Both the position numbers and the translations under genes were made by a program. The notes under the pieces were generated by a model. It saw only the letters and a program-made list of their open reading frames with translations, ran no database searches and was not told the DNA's origin. A stretch of 64,000 nt of DNA from an uncultured Desulfatiglans sp. (GTDB lineage Bacteria > Desulfobacterota > DSM-4660 > Desulfatiglandales > Desulfatiglandaceae): positions 582,874 through 646,873 of the forward strand of contig LR026961.1 of assembly GCA_900498135.1 (NCBI GenBank), in the 5' to 3' direction. Of this stretch, positions 37,280 through 47,396 are shown piece after piece. Numbering within the stretch: position 1 is the stretch's first letter; every line of letters begins with the position of its first letter.

Positions 37280-40045
37280 ATGATCACGGTCGATATCAAG
37301 GCCCTGTTGGGACGATTGAACCGGCATTGCACCCGCTGGCTCGAGGGGGCGGCCGGCTTCTGCGTCTCGCGCACCCATTACGAGGTCACTGTGGAGCACT
37401 TCCTGGCCAAGGTCCTCGAAGAACCCCAGTCCGACCTGGCCCTCATCTGCCGGTGGTTCGACATCGAGCCGGGCCGCGTGCAAAAGGCGGTCACCGGGAC
37501 CATCGAGTCCTTCCGGACGGGTAACGCCGCCAAACCGGTGTTTTCCCCCCTGCTGATGGAGCTCTTTCAGGACGCCTGGTTGACGGCCTCCGTCGACCTT
37601 GCGGAGGAGCGTGTGCGCTCGGGCGCCATCCTCCTGGCCTTCCTCAAAAAACCCACCCAGTTCGCCACAGGGGCCTATGTGGACACCCTGACCGGAATCG
37701 GGAAGGATGCGTTGCAATCCCAATTCTGGACCATCGTCAAGGGGTCCGCCGAGGCGCCGCCGGGGGCGAGGCCCGAACCCGGCGAGGAAAAAGCGGCGGG
37801 CGAGGCCACGGCGCTGGCACGCTTCTGCATCGATTTCAGCCGGAAGGCGGCCGCCGGGGAAATCGACCCCGTCTTCGGGCGGGACCGCGAGATCCGTCAG
37901 ATGGTGGACATCCTGGCGCGCCGGCGCAAAAACAACCCGATCGTGGTCGGCGAGGCAGGGGTGGGAAAAACCGCCGTGGTCGAAGGGCTGGCGCTGCGGG
38001 TCGTGGAAGGCGACGTCCCCGAGATCCTGCGGGACGTTTCGGTCCTCGGGCTCGACATGGGGCTGCTGCAGGCCGGAGCCGGCATGAAGGGCGAGTTCGA
38101 AAACCGGCTCAAGGCGGTCATCAACGAGGTCAAGGCCTCGCCCAAGCCCGTCATCCTCTTCATCGACGAGGCCCACACCCTGATCGGCGCCGGCGGAACG
38201 GCCGGGGGGAGCGATGCGGCCAACCTTCTCAAACCCGCCCTGGCCCGCGGGGAACTGCGCACCGTCGCCGCCACCACCTGGTCGGAGTACAAGAAGTACT
38301 TCGAGCGCGATGCGGCCCTCGCCCGGCGGTTCCAGCTGGTGAAACTGGACGAACCCTCCGTCGAGACCGCCGCCCTGATCCTTCGCGGCCTGAAACCGAA
38401 ATACGAAGAGGCGCACGGCGTGGTCGTGCGGGACGACGCGATCGCCGCCGCAGCCGAGCTGTCGAGCCGCTACATCTCGGGCCGGCAGCTGCCGGACAAG
38501 GCCGTGGACCTCCTCGACACGAGCGCCGCGAGGGTGAAGGTCCTCCTCTCGGCCAAACCGGATGTGATCGAAGATCAGGAGCGCCGGATCCAGGCCCTCG
38601 AGCGCGAGCAGCGCGCCCTCGAACGGGACCGGCTGCACGGGATAGCGGTCGACCCCGAGCGCGAGGGCGCCATCGCCACTGAACGGCAAGGACTACAGCA
38701 GAATCTGGCGGCCCTCACCGAGCGTTGGCTGAAGGAGCAGGAACTCGGACGGGCCTTGATCGCCTGCCGCAGGACCCTCTATGAGGTCGCAAGCGGGATG
38801 CTGCAAACCCCGTCCGTGCCCGAAGCGCCCTCCCCCGGACCGCCGGGGCCGGCCGAAGGCGGCACGCCTTCTCCCCCGGGGCCGGCGGGTGCCGGCGCTG
38901 AGCCTGCTGGGGCCGATCAACCGAGGGTGGATCAACCGAGCGAGGAGGCGCTCCGCGCTGAAATGGCCCGCCTCATGACCGACCTCGAGGCCCTGCAGGC
39001 CGGCGCGCCCCTCGTGCGGATCGAGGTGGACCCGGACGTGGTGGCCAAGGTCGTGAGCGACTGGACCGGCATCCCGCTCGGAAAGGTCATGCGCGACGAG
39101 GCACGCAACATCCTCGACTTCGAAACACGGCTCCAGGAGCGCATCAAAGGCCAGGACGAGGCCCTGCAGACCATCGGCCAGGTGATCAAGGCGGCCAAGG
39201 CCGGCCTCAAGGACCCGCACCAGCCCCTCGGGGTCTTCCTGCTCGTCGGACCGAGCGGGGTCGGAAAGACCGAGACGGGCCTCGCGGTCGCAGACCTTCT
39301 TTTCGGCGGGGAACGCTTCACCGTGACGATCAACATGAGCGAGTTCCAGGAGAGCCACACGGTCAGCCGCCTGATCGGTTCGCCTCCGGGCTACGTCGGA
39401 TACGGCGAAGGCGGCGTGCTGACCGAGGCGGTTCGCCAGCGCCCCTATTCGGTGGTACTCCTGGATGAGGTGGAAAAGGCCGACCTCGAGGTCATGAACC
39501 TCTTCTATCAGGTCTTCGACAAGGGCATGCTCTCCGACGGCGAGGGCCGCGTGATCGACTTCAAGAACACGGTCATCTTCCTGACGAGCAATCTCGGAAC
39601 GGACGTGATCACGGAGATGTGCACCGCCGGCGAACGCCCGGCCGTGGAGACCCTGATGGCGGCTATCCGGCCGATCCTGAGCCATCACTTCAAACCGGCG
39701 CTCCTGGCCCGGATGGCCGTGGTGCCTTTCTACATCCTCGATCCGGAGATCATGAAGGACATCGTGGTGCTCAAACTGCGTAAACTGGCTAAACGCCTGG
39801 CGGAGACCCACCGGATGCAGCTCACCTACGACCAAGCGGTCGTCGATCAGATCGCCGCGCGCTGCACCGAGGTCGAGACCGGGGCCCGGAACGTGGATTA
39901 CATCATGAGCGGGACCATCCTTCCCCAGCTCTCGCGCGAGATCCTGGGGGCGATGGGGGCCGCCGCCCCGCCGGCCGCGGTTCACATCGGCCTGGCCGAG
40001 GACGGGACCTTCCGCATCCACTTTGGAGGAATGGGAGATGACTGA
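37280..40045 (+). CDS. tssH: TssH (ClpV), T6SS sheath-recycling AAA+ ATPase
   Basis: ClpV disassembles contracted TssBC sheath. The 921-residue product has an N-terminal double-Clp domain, a first AAA+ module with Walker A G-E-A-G-V-G-K-T and Walker B F-I-D-E-A-H, a middle coiled region, an unusual Pro/Gly-rich insertion (about residues 515-555), and a second AAA+ module with G-P-S-G-V-G-K-T. It is somewhat longer than typical ClpV. The ATG at 37280 follows GGAGGG by seven bases and gives the family opening M-I-T-V-D-I-K-A-L-L-G-R-L-N; an in-frame ATG at 37265 is less likely. Confidence 0.96.
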   Translation: MITVDIKALLGRLNRHCTRWLEGAAGFCVSRTHYEVTVEHFLAKVLEEPQSDLALICRWFDIEPGRVQKAVTGTIESFRTGNAAKPVFSPLLMELFQDAWLTASVDLAEERVRSGAILLAFLKKPTQFATGAYVDTLTGIGKDALQSQFWTIVKGSAEAPPGARPEPGEEKAAGEATALARFCIDFSRKAAAGEIDPVFGRDREIRQMVDILARRRKNNPIVVGEAGVGKTAVVEGLALRVVEGDVPEILRDVSVLGLDMGLLQAGAGMKGEFENRLKAVINEVKASPKPVILFIDEAHTLIGAGGTAGGSDAANLLKPALARGELRTVAATTWSEYKKYFERDAALARRFQLVKLDEPSVETAALILRGLKPKYEEAHGVVVRDDAIAAAAELSSRYISGRQLPDKAVDLLDTSAARVKVLLSAKPDVIEDQERRIQALEREQRALERDRLHGIAVDPEREGAIATERQGLQQNLAALTERWLKEQELGRALIACRRTLYEVASGMLQTPSVPEAPSPGPPGPAEGGTPSPPGPAGAGAEPAGADQPRVDQPSEEALRAEMARLMTDLEALQAGAPLVRIEVDPDVVAKVVSDWTGIPLGKVMRDEARNILDFETRLQERIKGQDEALQTIGQVIKAAKAGLKDPHQPLGVFLLVGPSGVGKTETGLAVADLLFGGERFTVTINMSEFQESHTVSRLIGSPPGYVGYGEGGVLTEAVRQRPYSVVLLDEVEKADLEVMNLFYQVFDKGMLSDGEGRVIDFKNTVIFLTSNLGTDVITEMCTAGERPAVETLMAAIRPILSHHFKPALLARMAVVPFYILDPEIMKDIVVLKLRKLAKRLAETHRMQLTYDQAVVDQIAARCTEVETGARNVDYIMSGTILPQLSREILGAMGAAAPPAAVHIGLAEDGTFRIHFGGMGDD

Positions 40046-42317
40046 TCGGGATCACCGCCGCTTTCTGTTTCGATCGGAGGCCCTGGCGGAAGACGCCTTC
40101 GAGGTCGTGCAGTTCAGGGGGGTGGAGGCCGTGTCACGGCCGTACGAGTTCGATATCACCCTGGTCTCGGACGACCCCGAAATCGATCTGCGAGCCGTAT
40201 TGCGCAGCCCGGCTGCACTGACGATTCTCCGCCCCGAAGAGGAGGAGGCCCGGGTGATCCACGGCGTCCCGGCCCGCTTCGAGCAGCTGGAGCAGGAGGA
40301 CGTGCACGTCTTCTACCGCGCCGTCCTGGCGCCCAGGCTCTGGCAGGCGGGCCTGTATCGTGAGAACCAGCTCTTCCTGGACAAAACGGTCCCGGACGTC
40401 CTCGAGGAGATCCTGCGGCAGGCAGCCCTGACCGGCGACGATTACGAACTGCGCCTGACCCGCAGCTACCCCCAATGGGAGTACATCTGCCAGTACGGCG
40501 AAACGGACCTCGACTTCATCAGCCGATGGATGGAACGTGAAGGGATCTACTATTATTTCGAACAGACGGAGGCCTTCGAAAAACTCATCTTTACGGACAG
40601 CTCTTCCAGCCATGAAGCCATCCCCGGCGGGGCGGTGGACTACCGGCCGCCCTCGAGCCTGACCGCGCGCGACCAGGAGGTGGTCCGCGCGCTGATCTGC
40701 CGGCAGCGGATGCTGCCGCGCCGGGTCATCCTCCGCGACTACAACTACCGCCGCCCGGACCTCGAACTGCGCGCCGAGGCGGAGGTCGACGCCGAAGGTC
40801 GCGGGGACGTGTATCTCTATGGTGAACATTTCAAGACCCCCGAGGAGGGGAACGAACTGGCGAGCATCCGGGCTGAGGAGATCCTCTGCCGGGAACAGAT
40901 CTTCACAGGGGAAAGCCTCCTTGCAGCCCTCGCGCCCGGATTTCTCTTCGAGCTCGCCGGCCACTACCGCGACAGCTGCAACCGGCGGTTTCTGCTGACT
41001 GAACTCGAGCACGAGGGGAACCAGGCCGGCGCCCTTTTCGGCGAGGGCCACCCCAGGGCAGAGGAGCCATCGCTCGTCACCTACGTGAACCGATTCAGCG
41101 CCCTTCCGGCCGACGTGCAGTACCGCCCGGAGCGCACCACCCCGAAGCCGCGTTTTTTCGGCACCATGAGCGCCCGGGTCGATGCCGCGGGCGACGGACA
41201 ATACGCGGAGATCGACGACGAAGGGCGCTACAAGGTGCGCCTCGCCTTCGACCAGAGCGACCGGAGAGACGGCCGCGCCTCGCGCTGGGTGCGGATGGCC
41301 CAGCCCTACGCCGGCGCCGACTACGGGATGCATTTTCCGCTACACCGCGACACGGAGGTGCTCCTCACCTTCGTCGGGGGGGACCCCGACCGGCCCATCA
41401 TCGCCGGTTCGGTGCCCAACCCGGAGACGGCGAGCCCCGTCACCTCGGAGAACCAGACCCAGTGCGTGATCCGCACCGGCGGCGGCAATCAGATCCACAC
41501 CGAAGACTCAGACGGCAAACAACTGATCAAGCTGCAGACCCCCACGGCGCGCAGTTCCATCCGCATCGGCGCCCCGAATCCGGGAGATGGCCCGACCGGC
41601 GTGATGATCTTCACCGAAGGATCGGAGCACGTCATCGTGCAGGGGCACCGGGAACTCAGCGTGGATCAGACGGACACCGTCAGGGTCACCGGAGAGCGGA
41701 CCAAGCGGGTGGGGCAGAATGAAAACATCACCATCACGGGCGGCCTCAATATGAATGTGGGCCAAGGGGTGATGACCACCATCGAGGCAGGGGGCGAAAC
41801 GCACGACGTCACGGGCGGCCGGCATGTCTTCCTCCAAGGCGAAGAAGTGCGCACGGTCTCGAACGGACGGCACGTGACCGTCGAGGGCGGCGGCGAGACC
41901 TACACCGTCAACGGCGGGCGGGAAGTCACGGTTTCGGGCGGGGACACGCACCGCATCACGGGCGGCGATACGAGCACCATCACCGGGGTGAAAAGCCTCA
42001 CAGTGAACGGCACGGACAACTACACGGTCAACGGACCGCGCACGATCACCGTCAACGGACCCGAGGCGCGCAACATCGCCCTGCTGGACAACATCGTCCA
42101 GGGCTTCGAAAAATCGATCAAGCTGGCAGCCGCGATCGAGATCTTCATGGGATTCAAGAACGAGACGAAGCTCTCGCTCGGCCTCGAGCAGAAGGCGATC
42201 GCCATCAGCCACGCCGCCGTAAACCTGGGCAAGGACGGCATCAAGTCCGACAACGGCAAGATCGTGCTCGGCGAGCGGGTCCTGCTCGACAACCGCATCG
42301 CCAGGATATTCGCATGA
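40038..42317 (+). CDS. vgrG: VgrG (TssI), T6SS spike protein with a long beta-helix tail
   Basis: The 759-residue VgrG has a gp27-like N-terminal half, a gp5-like OB-fold (around Y-A-E-I-D-D-E-G-R-Y-K-V-R-L) and a C-terminal repetitive beta-helix with many T-V/I-x-G-G steps (about residues 500-690). No extra enzymatic domain follows, so cargo probably attaches through the DUF2169, DUF3540 and DUF4150 proteins encoded next. The ATG at 40038 follows GGAGG by eight to nine bases and overlaps the tssH stop by eight bases. Confidence 0.95.
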   Translation: MTDRDHRRFLFRSEALAEDAFEVVQFRGVEAVSRPYEFDITLVSDDPEIDLRAVLRSPAALTILRPEEEEARVIHGVPARFEQLEQEDVHVFYRAVLAPRLWQAGLYRENQLFLDKTVPDVLEEILRQAALTGDDYELRLTRSYPQWEYICQYGETDLDFISRWMEREGIYYYFEQTEAFEKLIFTDSSSSHEAIPGGAVDYRPPSSLTARDQEVVRALICRQRMLPRRVILRDYNYRRPDLELRAEAEVDAEGRGDVYLYGEHFKTPEEGNELASIRAEEILCREQIFTGESLLAALAPGFLFELAGHYRDSCNRRFLLTELEHEGNQAGALFGEGHPRAEEPSLVTYVNRFSALPADVQYRPERTTPKPRFFGTMSARVDAAGDGQYAEIDDEGRYKVRLAFDQSDRRDGRASRWVRMAQPYAGADYGMHFPLHRDTEVLLTFVGGDPDRPIIAGSVPNPETASPVTSENQTQCVIRTGGGNQIHTEDSDGKQLIKLQTPTARSSIRIGAPNPGDGPTGVMIFTEGSEHVIVQGHRELSVDQTDTVRVTGERTKRVGQNENITITGGLNMNVGQGVMTTIEAGGETHDVTGGRHVFLQGEEVRTVSNGRHVTVEGGGETYTVNGGREVTVSGGDTHRITGGDTSTITGVKSLTVNGTDNYTVNGPRTITVNGPEARNIALLDNIVQGFEKSIKLAAAIEIFMGFKNETKLSLGLEQKAIAISHAAVNLGKDGIKSDNGKIVLGERVLLDNRIARIFA

Positions 42318-42351
42318 AACAGGCAGAAAGGCCTGCTGACCGGTCGAACGG

Positions 42352-44961
42352 ATGAAAGTGATCAAACCCCTGAAACTCGGACTGCTCTACAGGACCTTCG
42401 AGGCCGGGGAGCGCTGTTACCTCTCGACGGGGCTCCTCACCTTCTTTTCGTTCGCCGCATCCGAACCGGTGATCGAGACGGAGATCGATCTCTGGAAATA
42501 CGCTGCCAAGGCGCTCGGCCCCGAGGCCGTGATCGACCTCGGAATGCCGAAGGCCAGGGGCGAGGCCCTGGTCACCGGCCGCTATTTCGCCCCGGACGAC
42601 GCCCCGACCCCTGCGGGCCGGGTCGGATTCGGGCTGGGCGCGGTCCGGAAAACCCTCTACATCTTCGGCGACCGCTTCTGGCAGCGCGGTCGAAGCGGGG
42701 CGTGGATGATCACCGATCCCCTGCCGATGGCCCGGATGGACATCATTTATCCGAATGCCTTCGGCGGCGAGGGGTATGCGCCCAACCCGGTCGGGAAGGG
42801 AGCCTCCCCCGTGACATCCGGGCGAGGAGACCCCGCGTGGCCGCTGCCCAACATCGAGGACCCGCGCCGGCTGATCGGTTCGCAGACGGACCGCCCGCCG
42901 CCGGCTGGGTTCGGGCCGCTCGATCTGACCTGGGCAGAGCGGTTCTCCAAGGCCGGGACCTATGACCAGGGCTGGCTCCAAACGCGCTTTCCGGGTTTCG
43001 CCGCCGATATGGACTGGACGATCTTCAACGCGGCGCCGGCGGATCAGCAGATCGAGGGGTGGTTCAACGGTGATGAACCCTTCGAGATCGATCACATGCA
43101 CCCCGACCATCCCCACCAGCAGGGGCGCCTGCCCGGCATCCGCCCGCGCTGCTTCATGAACCGCACCACGGGGCCGGACGCGGTTTTCGAAGAGATCCCG
43201 GCCCATCTCGAAACAGTGTGGCTCTTCCCCGAGGGGGAAAAGGGTCTGATGATCCACCGGGGCGTCGCCGAGGTGGCCGACCCGGACGCCGACGATGTCC
43301 TGCACCTCTTGATCGCCTTCGAATCGATGGGGGACGCCCCCCGCCCGGACGAACACTACCGCCGGGCCCTCGCAAACCGGCTGGACCCGGAAAAAGGCGC
43401 CTATTACAGCCTGCGCGAGACGGACCTGATGCCCGACGGGGAGCGCTCCGGTCTGGCCCTGCTGATGGAGGAGAGCGAGGAGGGCCAGCTCCAGGCGAGC
43501 GACAACATCCTGGCCGGGCGGCTGCAGGACAAGGCCAGACGGGAGGCCGCCGAAGCTCGGACCCGCGCCTCCGCCCTGGGGCTCGATCCGGCGGCCGCTG
43601 AGCCGGACGCAACTCCATCCGAGGAGATATCGTTCGATCCAACCGACATCGACGACGTGGTCGACCACCTGGATGAGATCCTGGCGGAGGCTGAACGGCG
43701 CGAAACCGAATCACGCTCGAAAATTCAGGCGCTCATGCAGGAACTCGGGATCGACGGTGAAGCAGCGATGGAGGAAGCCGCGCAAAGCGGGGGCGGCCGG
43801 CCGGCCTTCTCCCCCGAGGAGACCATTGCGCGGCTGCGCGAACTGGGGCTCGACAACCCGGAGCTCGAGCAGAAGCTCCATGATGCGAAGGCCCTCCTGG
43901 ATCAGTCGTACCGCCGATACGGACAGTATTTTCCGCCGGCAGACCGGCCCGCGGCCGGCGATGCCGCCGGCCTGCGCGGCCTGGTCACGGCGGGATACGC
44001 GCGCGGCGACTCCCTTGCCGGGATGGACTTGACCGGTGCCGATCTGAGCGGCCTCGACCTGGCCGGCATCGATTTGAAGAACGCCTTTCTCGAAGGGGCG
44101 GACCTCTCGGGTTCGAACCTTCAGGGGGCCGATCTCAGCGGCTGCGTCCTCGTGCGCGGCCGTCTGGCGGGAACCCGCTTCACCTCCGCGGAAATGGAGG
44201 GCAGCAACCTCGGCGATGCCGGGATCAGCGAGGCGGACTTCAGCGGGGCCGATCTGCGTCAGGCCGTGTTGACCCGGGCCCGGATCAGCCGGAGCGCCTT
44301 CAGGGAGGTCTCGATGGACGATGCCGACCTGTCCGAGAGCGTGGTGGATGAGGTCGACTTCAGCAGGGCCGATTTAACAAAGGCCCGATTCATCGATGCC
44401 CGGTTGTCCGGGGCGCTCTTCGCCGGGGCCGTGCTGCGCGAGGCCCTCTTCCTGAATACCACCTTGCGGGAGGTGGATTTCAGCGAGGCAGACCTGAGGG
44501 CTGCGGTGCTCGTGGGGGCGCAGTGCGAACAGGTCTCCTTCCGCGGCGCGGATCTCAGCCGGCTCTGCACGGCCGGTGAGAACGCATTCAACGGAGCCGG
44601 CTTCGAGGGGAGCCGTTTGGCCGGCGCGAACCTGCGCGGCCTCGACTTGTCCAGCGCCCGCCTGGACGGCGCCGATCTCAGCCGGGCCGACCTCAGCCAA
44701 TGCAACCTGCAGGGGGCGAGCCTCGCGAGGGCGAAGGCGGTCGAAGCGCGGTTCGTCAAGACGGACCTGACCGGGGCCGACCTTTCCGGCATCAACCTGC
44801 GCGAGGGGTCGCTCCAGCGGGCGTGCCTCTTTGAAACCGGCTTTCAGGGGGCGAACCTCTATGGCGTGGATTTCATGAAGGCCCGGTTTCGCAACACGGA
44901 CCTCCGGGGTTCTCTGTTGAAAAAGGTCTTCCTGGATCGATGGATCAAGAAACGACCATGA
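42352..44961 (+). CDS. DUF2169 T6SS adaptor fused to a pentapeptide-repeat domain
   Basis: The 869-residue protein has an N-terminal DUF2169 domain (about residues 1-330), a helical charged middle, and a long pentapeptide-repeat region (about 550-865) built of A-(D/N)-L-x-x units, which folds as a right-handed quadrilateral helix. DUF2169 proteins are encoded beside vgrG and DUF4150 genes and are thought to act as effector adaptors or chaperones. The 3' end overlaps the second pentapeptide gene (ATGA). It could be a spike cargo, a structural extension or an adaptor; the function of the pentapeptide part is not known. Confidence 0.85.
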   Translation: MKVIKPLKLGLLYRTFEAGERCYLSTGLLTFFSFAASEPVIETEIDLWKYAAKALGPEAVIDLGMPKARGEALVTGRYFAPDDAPTPAGRVGFGLGAVRKTLYIFGDRFWQRGRSGAWMITDPLPMARMDIIYPNAFGGEGYAPNPVGKGASPVTSGRGDPAWPLPNIEDPRRLIGSQTDRPPPAGFGPLDLTWAERFSKAGTYDQGWLQTRFPGFAADMDWTIFNAAPADQQIEGWFNGDEPFEIDHMHPDHPHQQGRLPGIRPRCFMNRTTGPDAVFEEIPAHLETVWLFPEGEKGLMIHRGVAEVADPDADDVLHLLIAFESMGDAPRPDEHYRRALANRLDPEKGAYYSLRETDLMPDGERSGLALLMEESEEGQLQASDNILAGRLQDKARREAAEARTRASALGLDPAAAEPDATPSEEISFDPTDIDDVVDHLDEILAEAERRETESRSKIQALMQELGIDGEAAMEEAAQSGGGRPAFSPEETIARLRELGLDNPELEQKLHDAKALLDQSYRRYGQYFPPADRPAAGDAAGLRGLVTAGYARGDSLAGMDLTGADLSGLDLAGIDLKNAFLEGADLSGSNLQGADLSGCVLVRGRLAGTRFTSAEMEGSNLGDAGISEADFSGADLRQAVLTRARISRSAFREVSMDDADLSESVVDEVDFSRADLTKARFIDARLSGALFAGAVLREALFLNTTLREVDFSEADLRAAVLVGAQCEQVSFRGADLSRLCTAGENAFNGAGFEGSRLAGANLRGLDLSSARLDGADLSRADLSQCNLQGASLARAKAVEARFVKTDLTGADLSGINLREGSLQRACLFETGFQGANLYGVDFMKARFRNTDLRGSLLKKVFLDRWIKKRP

Positions 44962-46115
44962 ACCTGGACGAACTGATCGCACGCATGCGCTCCTATCCGG
45001 GGCTCAAGAAGACCGCGCCGGTCCGGCCGACCCGCGCCGATCTGGAGCGGCTCGTGCAGTTGGGCGAGCTCGTCTGCCACGCCGACTGCAGCGGAATGGA
45101 CCTCGAAAGGGCGGACCTCAACGGTGGGATCTTCGAGCGCGTCTCGTTTCAAGGCGCCCGCCTCGAACAGGCCCGACTGAGGGAAGCGGTTTTGGTCGAC
45201 TGCGACCTTTCCGGTGCCGCCATGGGCGGGGCCGATCTGCACCAGGCCGTCCTCGAAAAGGGGCGGCTGATGCGGACCGATCTCCAGGGGGTGGACCTGA
45301 CCGACGCCCATGTCCTGCACTGCGATCTCGGCGATGCCGATCTGAGCGGCGCGGACCTGCGGGTCGTGAAGGTTATCGAATCGGACCTTTCGGGAGCCAC
45401 CCTGGCAAGGGCGCGCCTCCATCGGGCCGCCCTCTACGAAACCCCCCTGCGCGATGCCGATCTGAGCGGCGCGGAACTGGAGCAGACCGTCTTTTCCGGA
45501 ACCGACCTGCAGGGTGTCAGGCTTGCAGGCGCGCGTTTCCTGCGGGCCTTTTTGAAGGATGCCGTATTGACCGGCATGGACCTGGGCGGCATGGACCTGG
45601 CGATGACGCAGTTCATCGGCGCCGACCTGAAGGGCGCCAATCTGGCCGGGGCCGATCTGACCCAGGCAAGCTTCATGGAGGCGGATCTTTCCGGCGCCGT
45701 CCTCGACCGGATCCAGGGGCGCTACGCGATCTTCATGAAGGCGCAGATGGCAAAGGCCTCCCTGCGCGGCGCGTTTTTGCTGCAGGCCTCCTTCGAGGAG
45801 GCCGATCTGACGCTCGCCGACCTGTCGGGGGTCCGAGCGGAAGGCGGCATTTTCGTCAAGGCCTGCTGCCGTGCGGCGCGCTTCGCGGGGGCGGACCTGA
45901 CGTATGGTGATTTCAGCCATGCGGACCTGTCCGGGGCGGACCTGTCCCGGGCAGGCCTTTACCGCACGAACCTGCACCGGGTCGTGGAGGAACACTCGCT
46001 GTGGCACGGTGCAAACCGCGCTGCCGCGCTTCCGACGGACCCGGACCGGGCCGCGGCGGAAGACTGGCAGCCCGCGGCCGGCGACCCCGAAAACCCGATG
46101 CGAAAGGGCTTCTGA
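44958..46115 (+). CDS. Pentapeptide-repeat protein next to vgrG
   Basis: Almost the whole 385-residue product, after about 45 residues, is pentapeptide repeat with D-L-S-G-A type units; the last 50 residues are not repeats. It starts at an ATG overlapping the stop of the DUF2169 gene; an in-frame ATG at 44940 would add six residues. It is probably a partner of, or paralogous to, the C-terminal half of the upstream protein. It may be a toxin or structural cargo of the spike; no catalytic motif was found. Confidence 0.85.
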   Translation: MNLDELIARMRSYPGLKKTAPVRPTRADLERLVQLGELVCHADCSGMDLERADLNGGIFERVSFQGARLEQARLREAVLVDCDLSGAAMGGADLHQAVLEKGRLMRTDLQGVDLTDAHVLHCDLGDADLSGADLRVVKVIESDLSGATLARARLHRAALYETPLRDADLSGAELEQTVFSGTDLQGVRLAGARFLRAFLKDAVLTGMDLGGMDLAMTQFIGADLKGANLAGADLTQASFMEADLSGAVLDRIQGRYAIFMKAQMAKASLRGAFLLQASFEEADLTLADLSGVRAEGGIFVKACCRAARFAGADLTYGDFSHADLSGADLSRAGLYRTNLHRVVEEHSLWHGANRAAALPTDPDRAAAEDWQPAAGDPENPMRKGF

Positions 46116-46202
46116 TCCGCAGACAACCCCAGGCCGCTGCGCGGCGGCTGCGACGAACGGTGCACCGATGGAAGGAAGCGCCGGCACCCAGGAGGAACGA
46201 CC

Positions 46203-46853
46203 ATGGAAAACCTCGCCGCCAGACGCGGCCCTGTTCCCGTCTTTCAGGAATATGGAAAGATCCAGAAGCTCCAGGCGGACGGCTGCCTCGTCGAAACCGC
46301 GTCCGGGCTGATTCGAGCCAGTCAGGCCGTGGGCTGTCTGATCCGTCCGCAGCCCGGCGACAAGGTCCTTGTCTGCTCCGATTCGGACGGCGCCGCCTAC
46401 ATCCTCGCCGTGCTGGAGCGCCGCCCGGACGAAGGACTGGAGATACGGTTCGACCGACCGGCTGCGATCCGGGTCTCGCGCGGCCGCCTGAGCCTCGTTT
46501 CCCAGGAGGGCATCGATCTCGGCGCGAACCAGGACATCCAGTTGACCGCCTCGGCCCTCGAGGTGCATGCAGCCCGGGGGAAGGTCATCATGGAGCGGGC
46601 CGCCTTCCTCGGGTCCTTTCTGGAGGTCCAGGCGGCCCGGGTCAGGCTGCTGGCGGGGATACTCGAATCGGTGGCGGAGCGCCTCACCCAGAAGATCAAA
46701 CGCTCCTACCGCGTGATCGAGGAGTCGGAGCACGTCAAGGCGGGCAGCCTCGACTATTTCGCGCGGAAGTGGCTGTCCTTCAAAGGGCGCTACACCCTAT
46801 TGACCGCCCGGGAAGACGTCAAGGTGGATGGGGAGAGGATCCACATCGGATAG
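46203..46853 (+). CDS. DUF3540 domain protein of the VgrG accessory cassette
   Basis: The 216-residue protein fits DUF3540, with a beta-rich N-terminal half and the Q-D-I-Q-L-T-A-S-A-L segment. DUF3540 genes typically lie between pentapeptide/DUF2169 genes and PAAR-like DUF4150 genes, as here. It has AGGAGG upstream. Its biochemical role is not established; an assembly factor of the spike is a reasonable guess. Confidence 0.8.
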   Translation: MENLAARRGPVPVFQEYGKIQKLQADGCLVETASGLIRASQAVGCLIRPQPGDKVLVCSDSDGAAYILAVLERRPDEGLEIRFDRPAAIRVSRGRLSLVSQEGIDLGANQDIQLTASALEVHAARGKVIMERAAFLGSFLEVQAARVRLLAGILESVAERLTQKIKRSYRVIEESEHVKAGSLDYFARKWLSFKGRYTLLTAREDVKVDGERIHIG

Positions 46854-46862
46854 GAGGGCATG

Positions 46863-47267
46863 ATGTTCGCCAATACGCAGATGATGGGGATGGACATGGC
46901 CTTTCCGGATGTGTGCCTGACGCCGGCGCCTCCCGCACCGCCGATCCCGGTCCCCTACCCCAATATCGCCATGGGACCCACCGCCAACCCGGGAACGGCC
47001 TGCAGGAAGACCTTCATCATGTGCATGCCGGCGCACAATCTCGGCACCATGATCCCCATGACGAACGGCGACAACCCCGGTGTCTCCATGGGGGTCGCCT
47101 CCGGGACGGTCATGGGGCCCCAGCGCCATCTGACCGGGGCCTTTACGGTGCTTTTCGAGGGGATGCCCGCGACCCGGCTGACGAGCGCCAGCATCCAGAA
47201 CAGCACCAACGCCCCCGGGATGCGCCTCGTCCCGAGCCAGACCAAGGTGATCCTGCTCGCCCCCTGA
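46863..47267 (+). CDS. PAAR-like (DUF4150) spike-tip protein
   Basis: The 134-residue protein is a DUF4150 PAAR-like tip. It opens with F-A-N-T-Q-M-M-G-M-D-M-A-F-P-D-V, then the family P-P-x-P-x-P-Y-P-N run, and has conserved cysteines and histidines that can bind a metal. It would sharpen the VgrG spike. The ATG at 46863 is five bases after AGGAGG; an ATG three bases earlier is also possible. It is the last gene of the T6SS operon. Confidence 0.88.
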   Translation: MFANTQMMGMDMAFPDVCLTPAPPAPPIPVPYPNIAMGPTANPGTACRKTFIMCMPAHNLGTMIPMTNGDNPGVSMGVASGTVMGPQRHLTGAFTVLFEGMPATRLTSASIQNSTNAPGMRLVPSQTKVILLAP

Positions 47268-47396
47268 AAGGGGCCGGCGAAGCCATCGCGACGAAAGCGG
47301 CAAGGACGTCCGAGGAGAGGCGGAGAGGTCCCCCAGCCGGAGAGTTCGCAGCGCTCCTGCAGGTCCGGAAGAGGAACCCGCAGCCCCCGGCCGAGA

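Noticed and set aside
36764-38689. Minus-strand open frame opposite tssG and tssH
   Set aside because: Antisense to a clear TssG and ClpV with intact Walker motifs; no recognisable product.
44859-46733. Minus-strand open frame opposite the pentapeptide genes
   Set aside because: The repeat periodicity of the pentapeptide genes produces regular antisense frames; the sense strand carries the real repeats.
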